Assembly: GCA_963815785.1 (NCBI GenBank)
Contig: CAWFHZ010000007.1
Coordinates: 930,001 to 994,000 of the forward strand
DNA: 64,000 nt
Direction: 5' to 3'
Source of the DNA: DATFVA01 sp963815785
Lineage (GTDB): Bacteria; Bacteroidota; Ignavibacteria; Ignavibacteriales; Ignavibacteriaceae
A program made the translations under genes and the position numbers. Numbering within the stretch: the stretch's first letter is position 1; each line of letters opens with the position of its first letter. The notes below the pieces were generated by a model that did not search any database, was not told the origin of the DNA, and worked only from the letters and a program-made list of their open reading frames with translations. This document shows positions 19,100-29,277 of the stretch, in pieces.

Positions 19100-19169
19100 G
19101 TTCATGAAACAAGATTCAAATATCGAAAAGTAGTCTGAAAAATAATGTTGATAATAAAAGGAATTTAAA

Positions 19170-19646
19170 ATGGAAAAATTAAAAAAGTTTAAGTATAACG
19201 GTGCACGTTCCCTTGTATTACTGCACGATGAACATCTTAGGTCCTGTATTCAAACATGGCATGAAGCTAAAAAACTGGATATTAAACTGCCGTTAACCGA
19301 AGATAAAGATTATCAATCACTTGAAACTCTGTTGAGACATATTTTAAGAGCGGCACGCGGATATATGACTTGGACGTGTGAAAAACTAAATCTTCCGGAT
19401 CCTGAAATAGAAAAAACACCCGAATTAGATGTTATTGGCATTAAGGTAGATGAACATTTATCACATCTTCTTGAACGATGGAAATTACCATTAGCAGAAA
19501 TTGAGGAAAAGAAATTTCATTCGCCAACTTTTAAATCCCGCTGGGGAGTGGAGTACTGTATAGATGCAATGCTTGAACATGCAGTGATGCATCCTGTAAG
19601 ACATGAATTTCAATTGAAAAATTTAATGGATGATCAGAAAAAATAA
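19170..19646 (+). CDS. DinB/YfiT-like four-helix-bundle protein
   Basis: This 158-residue protein looks all-helical with the spacing of the DinB/YfiT superfamily. Histidines at likely metal positions are in 'LLRHILRAARGY' (about residue 56), and in 'MLEHAVMHPVRHEFQL' (about 138-148), matching the HxxxHxxxH-like site of these thiol-transferase-type proteins. Function is unknown. An AAAAGGAA ribosome site precedes the ATG. It stands 70 bases after the pentapeptide gene. Confidence 0.6.
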   Translation: MEKLKKFKYNGARSLVLLHDEHLRSCIQTWHEAKKLDIKLPLTEDKDYQSLETLLRHILRAARGYMTWTCEKLNLPDPEIEKTPELDVIGIKVDEHLSHLLERWKLPLAEIEEKKFHSPTFKSRWGVEYCIDAMLEHAVMHPVRHEFQLKNLMDDQKK

Positions 19647-19712
19647 TTTTTAGAACTATAGAGAAGCAGATTTATCAACTACATTCTGAATAAATAAATT
19701 GAGGCACATATA

Positions 19713-20450
19713 ATGGACAAGGGATTTTATGTTATAACAGGAACCTCAAGAGGAATAGGTGAAACATTATCACAAAACCTGGTGGAAAACGGAAATACGG
19801 TCCTCGGTGTCTCAAGAAGCCGGTCAGATAAATTAAATTATGAAAAATATCATCATCTGTTTTTGGATCTGTCTGAATTTACAGGCATTGAAAAGATTGT
19901 TCAAAGTGCGAATGAATTATTTTCAAAAGGGAGCTATGATTTTCTTTGTCTTATTAATAACGCCGCCGTTCTTGAACCAATTAACCCGATAGAAAAATGT
20001 AAAGCCGGAGAAATTGAAACGCATATTAAAGTCGGACTTATTGCCCCGATGATTCTGACTTCTGAGTTTGTAAAAACATTTGCGGATTTAGATATCCGCA
20101 AAAAAGTCATTTTTATTTCTTCCGGTGCAGGAGTTAAAGCAATGCCTGATTTGAGCATTTACTGCAGTTCGAAGGCGGGAATTAATATGTTTGCTCAATC
20201 AATAGGACTTGAGCAAAAAAATAAAAAATTTGGATTTGAAATACTTTCTGTTAACCCCGGAATGGTGGAAACATCAATGCAGAAGATAATCCGTTCGAAA
20301 ACAAAAAATGAATTTGAAATGGTCGGATTATTTACTGAGGCATTTGAGAAAGGGAAAGTACAGGAAGCTGATAATGTTATTGAGAAAATTAAGATATTGA
20401 TTAAAAATGAATTCACAAACGGACAGTTTATAAATTGCAGTGAAGTATAG
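19713..20450 (+). CDS. Short-chain dehydrogenase/reductase
   Basis: This is an NAD(P)-dependent oxidoreductase of the classical SDR family (245 aa). The cofactor loop TGTSRGIGE is at about residues 9-17, with Arg (SRSRSDK, about 35-41) after the second strand suggesting NADP. The NNAAVLEP motif and the catalytic Ser and YxxxK (SIYCSSKAG) are present, followed by 'VNPGMVETSMQ'. The order and the C-terminal 'TNGQFINCSEV' resemble sepiapterin- or benzil-reductase-like SDRs, but substrate is not fixed. Confidence 0.88.
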   Translation: MDKGFYVITGTSRGIGETLSQNLVENGNTVLGVSRSRSDKLNYEKYHHLFLDLSEFTGIEKIVQSANELFSKGSYDFLCLINNAAVLEPINPIEKCKAGEIETHIKVGLIAPMILTSEFVKTFADLDIRKKVIFISSGAGVKAMPDLSIYCSSKAGINMFAQSIGLEQKNKKFGFEILSVNPGMVETSMQKIIRSKTKNEFEMVGLFTEAFEKGKVQEADNVIEKIKILIKNEFTNGQFINCSEV

Positions 20451-20613
20451 GGTAAATAGCCATATTTGGTTTAATATTTAACATCCCAGCAAAATCTTTC
20501 CTTTAACTATACATTTTTTTATTTTCTGTTTGATTTATTATCAAATTTTGAAGCTCTGTTAAATATAGTTTTTCAAATCAATACGATTTCAGCATACTAC
20601 TAAATAGTTATTT

Positions 20614-21378
20614 ATGGAAAGCAGAACCGGATTTTTCAGGAAACCCTTCTTTTATATAATCTTTTCAGTTATTATTCTCTGGGTTTTATTATTCGAATTT
20701 ATCATTCCCGAAAATAATTTTATTCCCAGGCCCGGAATTGTACTATTTACTATCCCTTCTTTATTTAAGGATTATAATTTCTTAATCCATTTGATAAACA
20801 CTTTATCTGTAATTTATTTCCCTTCAGTTATAGCTTATTTAATTTTATACACAATCCGGGGTTTCGTTTTGGGTGATTCGGGAATTCTGAAACTTAAAAT
20901 AAACTTTTTAGCTCAGTTGTCAGTATTTGTTCCTGCCATCTTGCCGGGAATATTGCTGATTTACTGGTTCCCTCATTTCTTTTTAATCGAATACATTTTT
21001 GCATTTATTGTTTCTTCTTTGTGGTGGATTTTAGAAATAAGATCAGCCGGAAAAAAACGGAATGAAAATTACGTCTCAGCATTTAAAAGTCTGGGTGCAG
21101 ATAAAAATTTTATCAACAAAAATATTTTATGGAACGAAATAAAACCAGAAGTCTTCGGAAATATTTTCAGGTTTCATCTTCAGCTTTGGTCATTAATTCT
21201 CATTTACGAATTTATTTCTAATACATACGGACTGGGTTCGGTTTTAAAACAAACTTTAATATATCACGACCTGTCGGCACTTACCTTAACCATATTTGTC
21301 ATTTCAATCCTAATATGGTTAGGATACCTTTTCCTGAAATTTATTGAGAACAAATTTGTTTTCTGGAGCGCTGAGTGA
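20614..21378 (+). CDS. ABC transporter permease (NitT/TauT type)
   Basis: This binding-protein-dependent transport permease of 254 residues has about six hydrophobic segments. The cytoplasmic coupling loop resembles the EAA motif (SAFKSLGADKNFINKNILWNE, about 151-171), but the invariant glycine context is preserved while the usual 'P' end is weak. The family trait 'IYEFISNTYGLGSVLKQ' appears at about 203-218. It pairs with the adjacent ATPase (overlap of four bases). No periplasmic binding protein gene lies nearby, so the substrate is unknown. Confidence 0.75.
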   Translation: MESRTGFFRKPFFYIIFSVIILWVLLFEFIIPENNFIPRPGIVLFTIPSLFKDYNFLIHLINTLSVIYFPSVIAYLILYTIRGFVLGDSGILKLKINFLAQLSVFVPAILPGILLIYWFPHFFLIEYIFAFIVSSLWWILEIRSAGKKRNENYVSAFKSLGADKNFINKNILWNEIKPEVFGNIFRFHLQLWSLILIYEFISNTYGLGSVLKQTLIYHDLSALTLTIFVISILIWLGYLFLKFIENKFVFWSAE

Positions 21379-22163
21379 ATGAGATTTTAGAATTATCGGG
21401 GATAACAAAAATTTTTACCGATGAATTCGGTGTTAAGAAAAAGGTACTTGAAAACATTTCATTTACTATTGCTGAATCGGGTTCAAAAATTACGTCAATT
21501 CTCGCGTCATTCGGAGGTGGTAAATCAACGCTGTTGAAAGTAATAGCGGGGGTGGAAAACCCAACATCAGGAGGCGTATTTCTTGGGGGGGAGAAATATT
21601 TACGAGCTAAAGGTAAAATAGTTTTAATTCCTGAGAAATCTACTTCATTACCGTGGTTAAATGTCAGAGAAAATATAGAGTTAGGTAGCAGGCTCGAATA
21701 TTGCAGAATGAATAGCGAAAGTTACGAAATAAACGATTTAATAAGCTTAGTTGGTTTAACCGGATATGAGAATCATTATCCGCATAACCAAAGTTTTGGA
21801 TTCAGATTCAGGATTAGTCTAGCCAGAGCTCTTCTTTTTAATCCGGTTGTTCTTTTACTTGATGATTGTTTCAAAAAAATGGATGCTACAACCAGGGAAG
21901 AGATTTATAGCCTGATAAAGTTAGTCTCTGAAAAAGTTGATTCCAGGTTTATTATTGCTACAACAAATATAATTGAAGCGATTAAATTATCCGGAAAAAT
22001 ATTGATGATGAGTAAAAACCCAGCAAAGATTTATAAAGAAATATCTATTTCTGAAAAATTAACAGGTAATACTGAAGATGAAAAATTTATTGAATACAGA
22101 AGACTGATTGAAAATGCCTATAATGAAGAAAAACAACCCGGAACCATAAATTTTTCCATTTAA
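21375..22163 (+). CDS. ABC transporter ATP-binding protein with degenerate motifs
   Basis: The fold and motif order are those of NitT/TauT-type ATPases, but nearly every catalytic site is altered. Walker A is ASFGGGKST (44-52, first Gly replaced). The Q-loop glutamine is replaced by Glu87. The signature LSGG is replaced by QSFG (139-142). The catalytic glutamate after Walker B is Asp164 (LLLDD). The switch histidine is Asn198 (ATTN). ATP may still bind, but fast hydrolysis seems unlikely. It overlaps the permease gene by four bases. The reading frame is intact, so this is not a recent pseudogene. Confidence 0.78.
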   Translation: MNEILELSGITKIFTDEFGVKKKVLENISFTIAESGSKITSILASFGGGKSTLLKVIAGVENPTSGGVFLGGEKYLRAKGKIVLIPEKSTSLPWLNVRENIELGSRLEYCRMNSESYEINDLISLVGLTGYENHYPHNQSFGFRFRISLARALLFNPVVLLLDDCFKKMDATTREEIYSLIKLVSEKVDSRFIIATTNIIEAIKLSGKILMMSKNPAKIYKEISISEKLTGNTEDEKFIEYRRLIENAYNEEKQPGTINFSI

Positions 22164-22219
22164 TAGGTAATAAAAGATAATTAAAATTAAATTTGCAATT
22201 TTTTTTAAACCGGAGTTAA

Positions 22220-23764
22220 ATGCAGGAAAAAACAGATCAGCTGCTTAAAAATAAAGAACAGGCTAAACTTGGCGGTGGTGTCGATCGGATTGAAAGCCAG
22301 CATAAAAAAGGAAAGCTTACAGCACGCGAAAGAATCGAACTTCTCGTAGATGAAGGTAGTTTTGAAGAGGTTGATATTTTCGTTAAACATCGTGCAACAG
22401 ATTTTGGTCTGGATAAACAAAATTATCCTGGTGATGGAGTAGTGACCGGAACTGCTAAGATTGATGGAAGACCTGTGGCTTTATTCAGTCAGGATTTTAC
22501 TGTTTTCGGAGGTTCTCTTTCTGAAGCGCACGCTGAAAAGATTTTGAAAATGATGAACCTTGCAATGAAAGTCGGTATACCGGTAATAGGATTGAATGAT
22601 TCAGGAGGTGCAAGAATTCAGGAAGGTGTTGTGAGCCTTGGCGGATATGCAGATATTTTCCTGCTTAATACTCTTGCCTCGGGTGTTGTTCCACAGATTT
22701 CGGTAATACTTGGTCCCTGTGCAGGCGGAGCCGTTTATTCACCCGCAATTACAGATTTTGTTTTCATGGTTAAAAACACAAGTTATATGTTTGTTACAGG
22801 ACCTAATGTTGTAAAAACAGTAACTCATGAAGATGTAAGCTTTGAAGATCTCGGCGGGGCAGAAACTCATGCTTCAAAATCCGGAGTTGCACATTTTACG
22901 AATGACAATGAAATTGAAACTTTACTGAATGTCAGGAAATTAATGAGTTATCTCCCATTAAATTATTTGGATAGAACACCGGAAAAACAGTTTGATCGGT
23001 CCCAGCTAAAACCTGAAAAAAAACTGGATAAAATTATTCCGGAAAACCCCAACAAACCGTATGATATGAAAGAGGTTATTGGATTACTTGTAGATGACGG
23101 CGACTTTTTCGAGGTTCATTCATCTTATGCGGAAAATATAATTGTTGGATTTGCCAGGATTGGCGGAATTTCAATAGGAATAGTAGCCAATCAGCCTGCG
23201 GTTCTTGCAGGCGTTCTCGATATAAATTGTTCAGTTAAAGGTGCAAGGTTCGTACGTTTTTGTGATTCCTTCAATATCCCTTTACTTGTTCTTGAAGATG
23301 TACCTGGATTTTTACCGGGAACCGAGCAGGAGTGGAACGGAATTATAAGGCACGGTGCAAAATTATTATATGCATTCTGCGAAGCCACTGTTCCGAAAGT
23401 TACTGTAATTACGCGTAAAGCATACGGTGGAGCTTACGATGTAATGAACTCAAAACATATTCGCGGTGATTTTAATTTTGCGTGGCCTTCTGCTGAGATA
23501 GCCGTTATGGGTCCCAAAGGTGCTGTTGAAATAATTTTCAAAAAGGAGATCTCATCAGCAGAAAATCCTGAATTAGAATTAGAAAAGAAGCTGGCAGAAT
23601 ATATTGACAAATTTGCTAATCCTTATAAAGCAGCGGAACGCGGTTATCTGGATGATATAATTCAACCGCATGAAACAAAAATCAGGTTAGTAAATGCTTT
23701 TGAACTATTGAAAAATAAAGTGGATAAAAACCCGAAGAAGAAACACGGGAATATTCCACTTTAA
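22220..23764 (+). CDS. Acyl-CoA carboxylase, carboxyltransferase subunit (PccB/MmdA type)
   Basis: This 514-residue protein transfers CO2 between biotin and an acyl-CoA (propionyl-CoA or similar) or acts in methylmalonyl-CoA decarboxylase. It has both crotonase-fold halves, with the oxyanion-type glycine motifs 'GLNDSGGARIQEGVVSLGGYA' (about 126-146) and 'VPGFLPGTEQEWNGIIRHGAKLLYA' (about 360-385), and the usual end 'PHETKIRLVNAFELLKNK'. No biotin carboxylase or biotin carrier gene is adjacent, so the partner subunits are encoded elsewhere. The ATG follows a CCGGAG site. Confidence 0.92.
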   Translation: MQEKTDQLLKNKEQAKLGGGVDRIESQHKKGKLTARERIELLVDEGSFEEVDIFVKHRATDFGLDKQNYPGDGVVTGTAKIDGRPVALFSQDFTVFGGSLSEAHAEKILKMMNLAMKVGIPVIGLNDSGGARIQEGVVSLGGYADIFLLNTLASGVVPQISVILGPCAGGAVYSPAITDFVFMVKNTSYMFVTGPNVVKTVTHEDVSFEDLGGAETHASKSGVAHFTNDNEIETLLNVRKLMSYLPLNYLDRTPEKQFDRSQLKPEKKLDKIIPENPNKPYDMKEVIGLLVDDGDFFEVHSSYAENIIVGFARIGGISIGIVANQPAVLAGVLDINCSVKGARFVRFCDSFNIPLLVLEDVPGFLPGTEQEWNGIIRHGAKLLYAFCEATVPKVTVITRKAYGGAYDVMNSKHIRGDFNFAWPSAEIAVMGPKGAVEIIFKKEISSAENPELELEKKLAEYIDKFANPYKAAERGYLDDIIQPHETKIRLVNAFELLKNKVDKNPKKKHGNIPL

Positions 23765-23797
23765 AATTCCTGAACTATAACTACTTATAATAATAGA

Positions 23798-23822
23798 AAT
23801 TAAAGCGATCGTTTAATTTTTT
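23798..23822 (+). terminator. Probable terminator after the carboxyltransferase gene
   Basis: AATTAAA (23798-23804) pairs with TTTAATT (23812-23818), with inner CG/CG pairs and one bulged G, and the right arm runs into a six-base T tract to 23822. The stem is AT-rich, so strength is modest. Confidence 0.45.
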
Positions 23823-23881
23823 ACTTGATAAAGAATGTTACTAAACTTATATTGCTCGTCAAATAAATTACGGAGTGGTGA

Positions 23882-26479
23882 ATGAAGCAAAAAATCCTAC
23901 CATTCGTTGTTATTTTTTTCTTTGCTCTGTTGATTTCTTCCTGCGGAGGAAATAAAGAAATAACAAGAGATGAAAATTCTCCTTCAAACAATAAAAATGT
24001 TCAAAAGGGAGGAATCGTCTCTGAAATGATGGAACAGGCAAGACAGTATTACATTTCCGCACTTGCAAAACAAGACATAAACAGCACATCTGAAACTGTT
24101 TCAAATTATGAATCTTCCCTCAGAATAATAAACAACCTTAGTTATTATCCCGGTATTGAAGAAAATGAAGCCTATGTTGAACTTGAAAAATCAATAATTG
24201 ATGATTACCGCAAATTTCTCGACGGATTACCTGAACTACCAGTTGAAGTTTCATTTGCTGCACTGGAGGAATGGATGGGGAAAAATATGCCGGATGAACA
24301 ATTTTCTCTTAAAGATAAAGGGAAAGACTCCAAACCGGTTATAATCCCTGCCGATGTTCCGCTGGAAGTCAATTCATATGTTGAGCAGTGGGTTGAATAT
24401 TTTACTGGGAAAGGTCGTAAACATATGGAATTATGGCTGGAACGGTCCGGCAGATATTTTCCGATGATGACAAAGATTTTTCAGGAAGAAAATGTTCCTC
24501 AGCAGCTTGTGTATTTAAGTATGGTTGAAAGCGGTCTAAATCCTGTTGCACGCTCCTGGGCAAGTGCTGTAGGGTTATGGCAGTTTATAAAATCTACCGG
24601 CAGAATGTACGGATTGGAATCAGAATTTTATTTTGATGAAAGACGAGATCCTGAAAAATCAACCAGGGCTGCTGCAAGGCATTTAAGGGATCTGTATACT
24701 TCTTTAAATGACTGGTACCTGGCACTTGCAGCCTATAATGCAGGAGAGGGTAGAATTACCCGTGCAGTCAGAAGAGCCGGGGAGAATAATTTCTGGGCAG
24801 CAAGACAATATCTACCAAGAGAAACAAGAAGTTATGTTCCCCAGTTTATTGCTGTTTGTATGATCGCGATGAATCCGGAAAAATACGGTTTTACTAACAT
24901 TGAGCTTGATAAACCATACGCGTATGAAACTTGTAAAGTTAATGACGCAATAGATTTAAATTATATTGCACAGAGTTGCAACACTGATATTGAAACCTTA
25001 TTGGATATGAACCCCGAACTTACCCAGATGAGCACACCAAGAAATTTTCCGGGTGGTTACGATTTAAAAGTTCCGAAGGGAACTTCGGAAAATTTATTAG
25101 CAAGTCTCCAAAACGTTCCGGATTATGCAAAAAGAAATTACCTTGTACATACGGTTAAAAGAGGAGAAACACTTACAAGGATTGCCGCAAGATATGGAAT
25201 TTCAAAAAACGATCTTGCAGATGCTAACAATATCTCAGTCAGATCCCGTCTTTATTCGGGTGTTAAATTAAAAATTCCGGTCAGCAACCTTTCGGATAAT
25301 AATTTTGCTTATAATACAAATACAGAAGAAGCTGATGAAAATGACAGTGAAGGTTATGTCTCTCCGTATACTTCTCTTCTTAAGACTAATGAAGATGTCA
25401 ACGATACATCTGTAGATGGTGAAATAGTAGCTGTTGTTGACGATTCAAATCAGGAAAATTCTTCAGAGTTGCAAAAAGTTGTAACCGACGGAAATAATTC
25501 AAATGTTGCGGTAATACCTGAAGGGAAAACTCCTGTAACTTATACTGTTAAAAAAGGAGAAAGTCTTCTTGGTATAGCTGATTTATTTAATTCAAGAGTC
25601 AGCGATATCAGAAACTGGAATGATATTCCTTACACTCAAACAATCAGCGTTGGTCAGAAACTTACAATCTATGTCCCGCAGGATAAGAAAAACTTTTATG
25701 CAAGTCTTGATAACCAGACACCGGTTGAAAAATCAATAACAAAAACCACATCAACTAAAACCTCTGTTTCTTATGTTTATCACAGGATAAGAAGAGGAGA
25801 AAATCTTTATTCAATCGCCAGGAGATATAGTGTGGATGTTGCAGATTTGCGCAACTGGAATAATGTATCAGGAAATAAAATTTATGCTGGGCAGAGACTT
25901 AAAATCTACACTGACAGAACTGCTATCGCTGATAATACATCAACTTCCCCCAGAACAAATTTGTACAGGTACAGGGTACGAAAAGGAGATACCATAAGTG
26001 AGCTTGCTGAACGATTTGGTGTTTCAACTTCCCAGGTAAGAACATGGAATGGATTGAGCACAAACAGAATTTATTTTGGTCAGACTCTTAAGATCTATTC
26101 TCACCAGGTTACATCTTCACTGGGTGATAATACAACAAAGAACTCGGCAAATGTTAATTATTATAAAATTAAACCCGGAGATACTATTGGTGGAATTGCT
26201 GAACTATACAGAGTTTCGTCATCAAGCATCAGGAAATGGAATAGTTTAAGAAGTAATAAAATTATTGCCGGCTCTACTTTGAAAATTTATTCTGATGCAG
26301 ATGTGAACGATGTTCCCGAAACACCCCACAGAAGTGCAAACGGGCTTCATACTGTTAAAAACGGTGAATCACTTTATTCAATTGCCAGGATGTATTCTAC
26401 TTCAGTTGAATCGTTGAAAAGATTGAATAAACTTTCAAGTACTAAAATAGTGGTAGGACAAAAATTAAGAGTTGAATAA
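23882..26479 (+). CDS. Lytic transglycosylase lipoprotein with six LysM domains (MltD type)
   Basis: This murein hydrolase cleaves the glycan strands of peptidoglycan. A lipoprotein signal ends at SSC (Cys21). The SLT domain at about residues 195-330 has the catalytic-Glu motif MVESGLNP, then SAVGLWQF and AAYNAGEGR. Six LysM repeats follow at about 420-465, 553-600, 630-675, 695-740, 760-805 and 820-864, each with the (V/I)(K/R)xG(E/D) opening. E. coli MltD has two; six and a length of 865 residues are at the long end. The LysM linkers are Ser/Thr/Asn-rich. A GGAGTGGTG site precedes the ATG. Confidence 0.93.
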   Translation: MKQKILPFVVIFFFALLISSCGGNKEITRDENSPSNNKNVQKGGIVSEMMEQARQYYISALAKQDINSTSETVSNYESSLRIINNLSYYPGIEENEAYVELEKSIIDDYRKFLDGLPELPVEVSFAALEEWMGKNMPDEQFSLKDKGKDSKPVIIPADVPLEVNSYVEQWVEYFTGKGRKHMELWLERSGRYFPMMTKIFQEENVPQQLVYLSMVESGLNPVARSWASAVGLWQFIKSTGRMYGLESEFYFDERRDPEKSTRAAARHLRDLYTSLNDWYLALAAYNAGEGRITRAVRRAGENNFWAARQYLPRETRSYVPQFIAVCMIAMNPEKYGFTNIELDKPYAYETCKVNDAIDLNYIAQSCNTDIETLLDMNPELTQMSTPRNFPGGYDLKVPKGTSENLLASLQNVPDYAKRNYLVHTVKRGETLTRIAARYGISKNDLADANNISVRSRLYSGVKLKIPVSNLSDNNFAYNTNTEEADENDSEGYVSPYTSLLKTNEDVNDTSVDGEIVAVVDDSNQENSSELQKVVTDGNNSNVAVIPEGKTPVTYTVKKGESLLGIADLFNSRVSDIRNWNDIPYTQTISVGQKLTIYVPQDKKNFYASLDNQTPVEKSITKTTSTKTSVSYVYHRIRRGENLYSIARRYSVDVADLRNWNNVSGNKIYAGQRLKIYTDRTAIADNTSTSPRTNLYRYRVRKGDTISELAERFGVSTSQVRTWNGLSTNRIYFGQTLKIYSHQVTSSLGDNTTKNSANVNYYKIKPGDTIGGIAELYRVSSSSIRKWNSLRSNKIIAGSTLKIYSDADVNDVPETPHRSANGLHTVKNGESLYSIARMYSTSVESLKRLNKLSSTKIVVGQKLRVE

Positions 26480-26568
26480 TTTTAATAGTTTATTTTGATA
26501 AACATATAATTTAAGTTTGTAAAGAAATTTGGAGGAAATCCAAAAATATATTTTGAAATTTTGACTTA

Positions 26569-26716
26569 AGCCGTTAGGGGTGTTGTTTCGACTTTGTCGG
26601 GATGACTGAGAGCATACCCTAATACCTGATCTGGATAATACCAGCGTAGGGAAACGGGCTAAATAGCTCTTAAAGAATAATTAAGTATTTAGCCGTTTCA
26701 AAAGAACGGCTTTTTT
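26569..26716 (+). promoter_or_regulatory. TPP riboswitch with transcription-termination expression platform
   Basis: The thi-box core is complete: GGGGTG (26577-26582), CTGAGA (26606-26611) with ATACCC after it, and the second arm from ACCTGATC through GCGTAGGGA (26624-26652). P1 is AGCCGTT (26569-26575) with the AACGGGCT strand at 26653-26660 (one bulged G). AAACGGGCTAAATA (26652-26665) can instead pair with TATTTAGCCGTTT (26686-26698), an antiterminator. When P1 forms, GCCGTTT (26692-26698) is free to pair with GAACGGC (26704-26710), followed by six Ts: a terminator. So TPP binding should switch the downstream genes off. The ribosome site GGAGG lies at 26721-26725. Confidence 0.95.
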
Positions 26717-26731
26717 ATTTGGAGGATACAA

Positions 26732-29204
26732 ATGAAATACCTGGTTATTCTTTTTTACTTTTTAAATGTTTCACTCTTTTCTCAGAATATCACAATCAGA
26801 GGAAAGGTTTTGGACTCACAAACTCTTAAACCTCTTCCTTCAGCCAATATAATTATTGAAAATAAGGAAATAGGAACTTCTGCTGAAAAGGATGGAAGTT
26901 TCGTTCTAACAGGAAATATTTCTGCCACAGATATAATTAAAGTTAGTTATGTCGGATATACATCATTAGAAATACCACTTTCAGGTCAGAATCTTACAAA
27001 TCTTATTGTAAAACTTCAGCCGCAAATAATACCATCACAGACCGTATTTATTGAAGGCAGTATCGGCAAAAAAGGAATTACCCCTGTTACGTTTGATAAA
27101 ATAAACAGGCAACAGATAAAAGAGAATTACACAGTTCAGGATATTCCCGGTATTTTTAAGTTCTCTCCCTTCTACAACTTTCTATTCAGAAAATGGAAAC
27201 GGAATAGGTTATAATTATTTAAGCATAAGAGGATTTGATCAGCGAAGAATTTCGGTATCAATAAATGGAATTCCGCAAAATGACCCGGAAGATCATAATG
27301 TCTACTGGCTAGATTTTCCGGATCTACTGGCAAGTACGGATTTAATTCAGGTGCAGCGTGGTGCGGGAAGCGGTGCATCAGGTTACCCGGCAATAGGCGG
27401 AAGCATAAATATTATTACCTCCACGTTCACAAACGATCCACAAATAAATTTTTCCGCATCACTCGGCAGTTACAATACAAGAAAATACAGTGCTTCATTC
27501 TCAAGCGGACTAATCGACAAAAAATATTCTGTTTATGCCAAGCTCTCAACGATTTTAAGCAGCGGTTACAGGCAGGGTTCATGGGTAAAGTTCAATTCAT
27601 ATCATCTTTCTGCAATACGATATGATGATAAACTTACTACACAGGTTAATTTTTACGGCGGCCCGATTGCAGATGGATTAGCGTACACAGGTTTACCCAA
27701 ATTTGCAATAAAGAATAAAAATTTAAGGAAAGCTAATTACTCAGATTGGGGAGAAGATCCTGCAACGAATACTTACACTTATACTGTAACAAGAAGACCA
27801 ACTGAAATTGAGAATTTCTCCCAGCCTCATTATGAATTAATGAATGAGTACAGGATTAATGATAACCTGACTGTAAATTCGGCATTGTTTTTAGTAACAG
27901 GCGATGGCTTTTTCGATTTTGATGGTTCGTGGGCTGATACAACTTATTTAAGACTGACCAGTGAATATGGATTTCATCCTACTCAAAATCCGGGAAATGT
28001 CTTGATTCGTGCACAGGTTAATAATGAGCAATTTGGATGGATTCCAAGATTTAGTTATAAGCATGCTAATGGTGAATTAATAGTAGGTGGTGAATTCAGA
28101 AAACATAAATCCGATCACTGGGGAGCGGTAAACTTTGGTGAGAATCTGCCAGTGGGATTAACCAAAAGTTATCATTATTACTTTTACAACGGTGGAAAAG
28201 ATATTATAAACGGATTTGTTCACGAAGAATATAATCTGAATAATATGTTTAATGCGCTTGGTGAAATCCAGTTTGCATATCATAGGTACCGGTTATACAA
28301 TGAAAAATATCTGGGACATGATTTCTCGGTAAGCAATACATTCTTCAATCCAAGATTAGGAATCAATACTAAATTTTCGGATAACTTTAATATTTATTTG
28401 TCTTACGCCAGAGTATCGAGAGAACCAAGATTAACAACATATTATGATGCGGGGGAATCAAGTGGTGGTGCTGTTCCCCAGTTTAAACAAAATTCCGATG
28501 GAACATATAATTATAATGAACCGCTTGTAAAACCCGAAACCATGAACGACTTTGAACTTGGCTCTTCATTACAATTTAAAAATATTAATCTAACTTTAAA
28601 TTTGTTTTATATGCTGTTTGATAATGAAATTGTAAAAAACGGGCAGGTTGATAGATTCGGTCAACCTGTAACGGGAAATGTTAACAGAACTGTTCATTCC
28701 GGAATTGAATTTACCGCATTACTAAATGTATTTCAGGGATTTCAGATAACCGGAAATGCGACTATCAGTAAAAATAAGATTGAAGATGGAAAACAATATC
28801 TTAGTTCCTCAGACTACCTGGATTTGAGTGGGAACAGAATAAGCGGTTTTCCGGATTTTCTTTCAAACCTGGGAATAAGTTATAATTACAACGGAATATT
28901 TTTGCAGTTTACTGGAAAGTATGTTGGTGCTTTCTTCTCGGATAATTACGATAATAATATTTCAGAATATCTCAATCAATTTCCGGGATTTATTTCATAC
29001 ACAGATAACAAAAATGAAGCGTATTTCACAGCAGATTTTACGGCAAGTTATCAGTTCAAACCGATTGATGCATTGAACAGTTCTAAAATATTTGTGCAGG
29101 TAAATAATATTTTTGATAAACTTTACTCAGCAAATGCAATTGGGCCTGAGTTTTTCCCGGCCGCAGAAAGAAATTTTATTGCCGGCGTTCAGGTTGGTTT
29201 ATAA
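26732..29204 (+). pseudogene. TonB-dependent receptor, probable thiamin uptake, with one-base frameshift
   Basis: This outer-membrane receptor sits directly under the TPP riboswitch. It has a signal peptide (about 1-18), a carboxypeptidase-like repeat domain (RGKVLDSQTLKPLPSANI), a plug domain (GYNYLSIRGFDQRRISVSING, then GSINIITS), and a 22-stranded-type barrel to the end ('NFIAGVQVGL'). The reading frame breaks near 27149-27150: the first frame stops at 27214 while the family sequence continues in the next frame (VFLSSLPSTTFYSENG) and runs to 29204. Removing one G from CCCGG restores a continuous product of about 823 residues. An ORF-based caller would see two pieces, 26732-27214 and 27351-29204. 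Either a true mutation or a sequencing error is possible. Confidence 0.85.
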
Positions 29205-29277
29205 TTAAAAAACAGATATGCAAGATTTTAAAAATCCGGCATAACTTTACAGCATATTTAAATTAAAAAACATAAAC

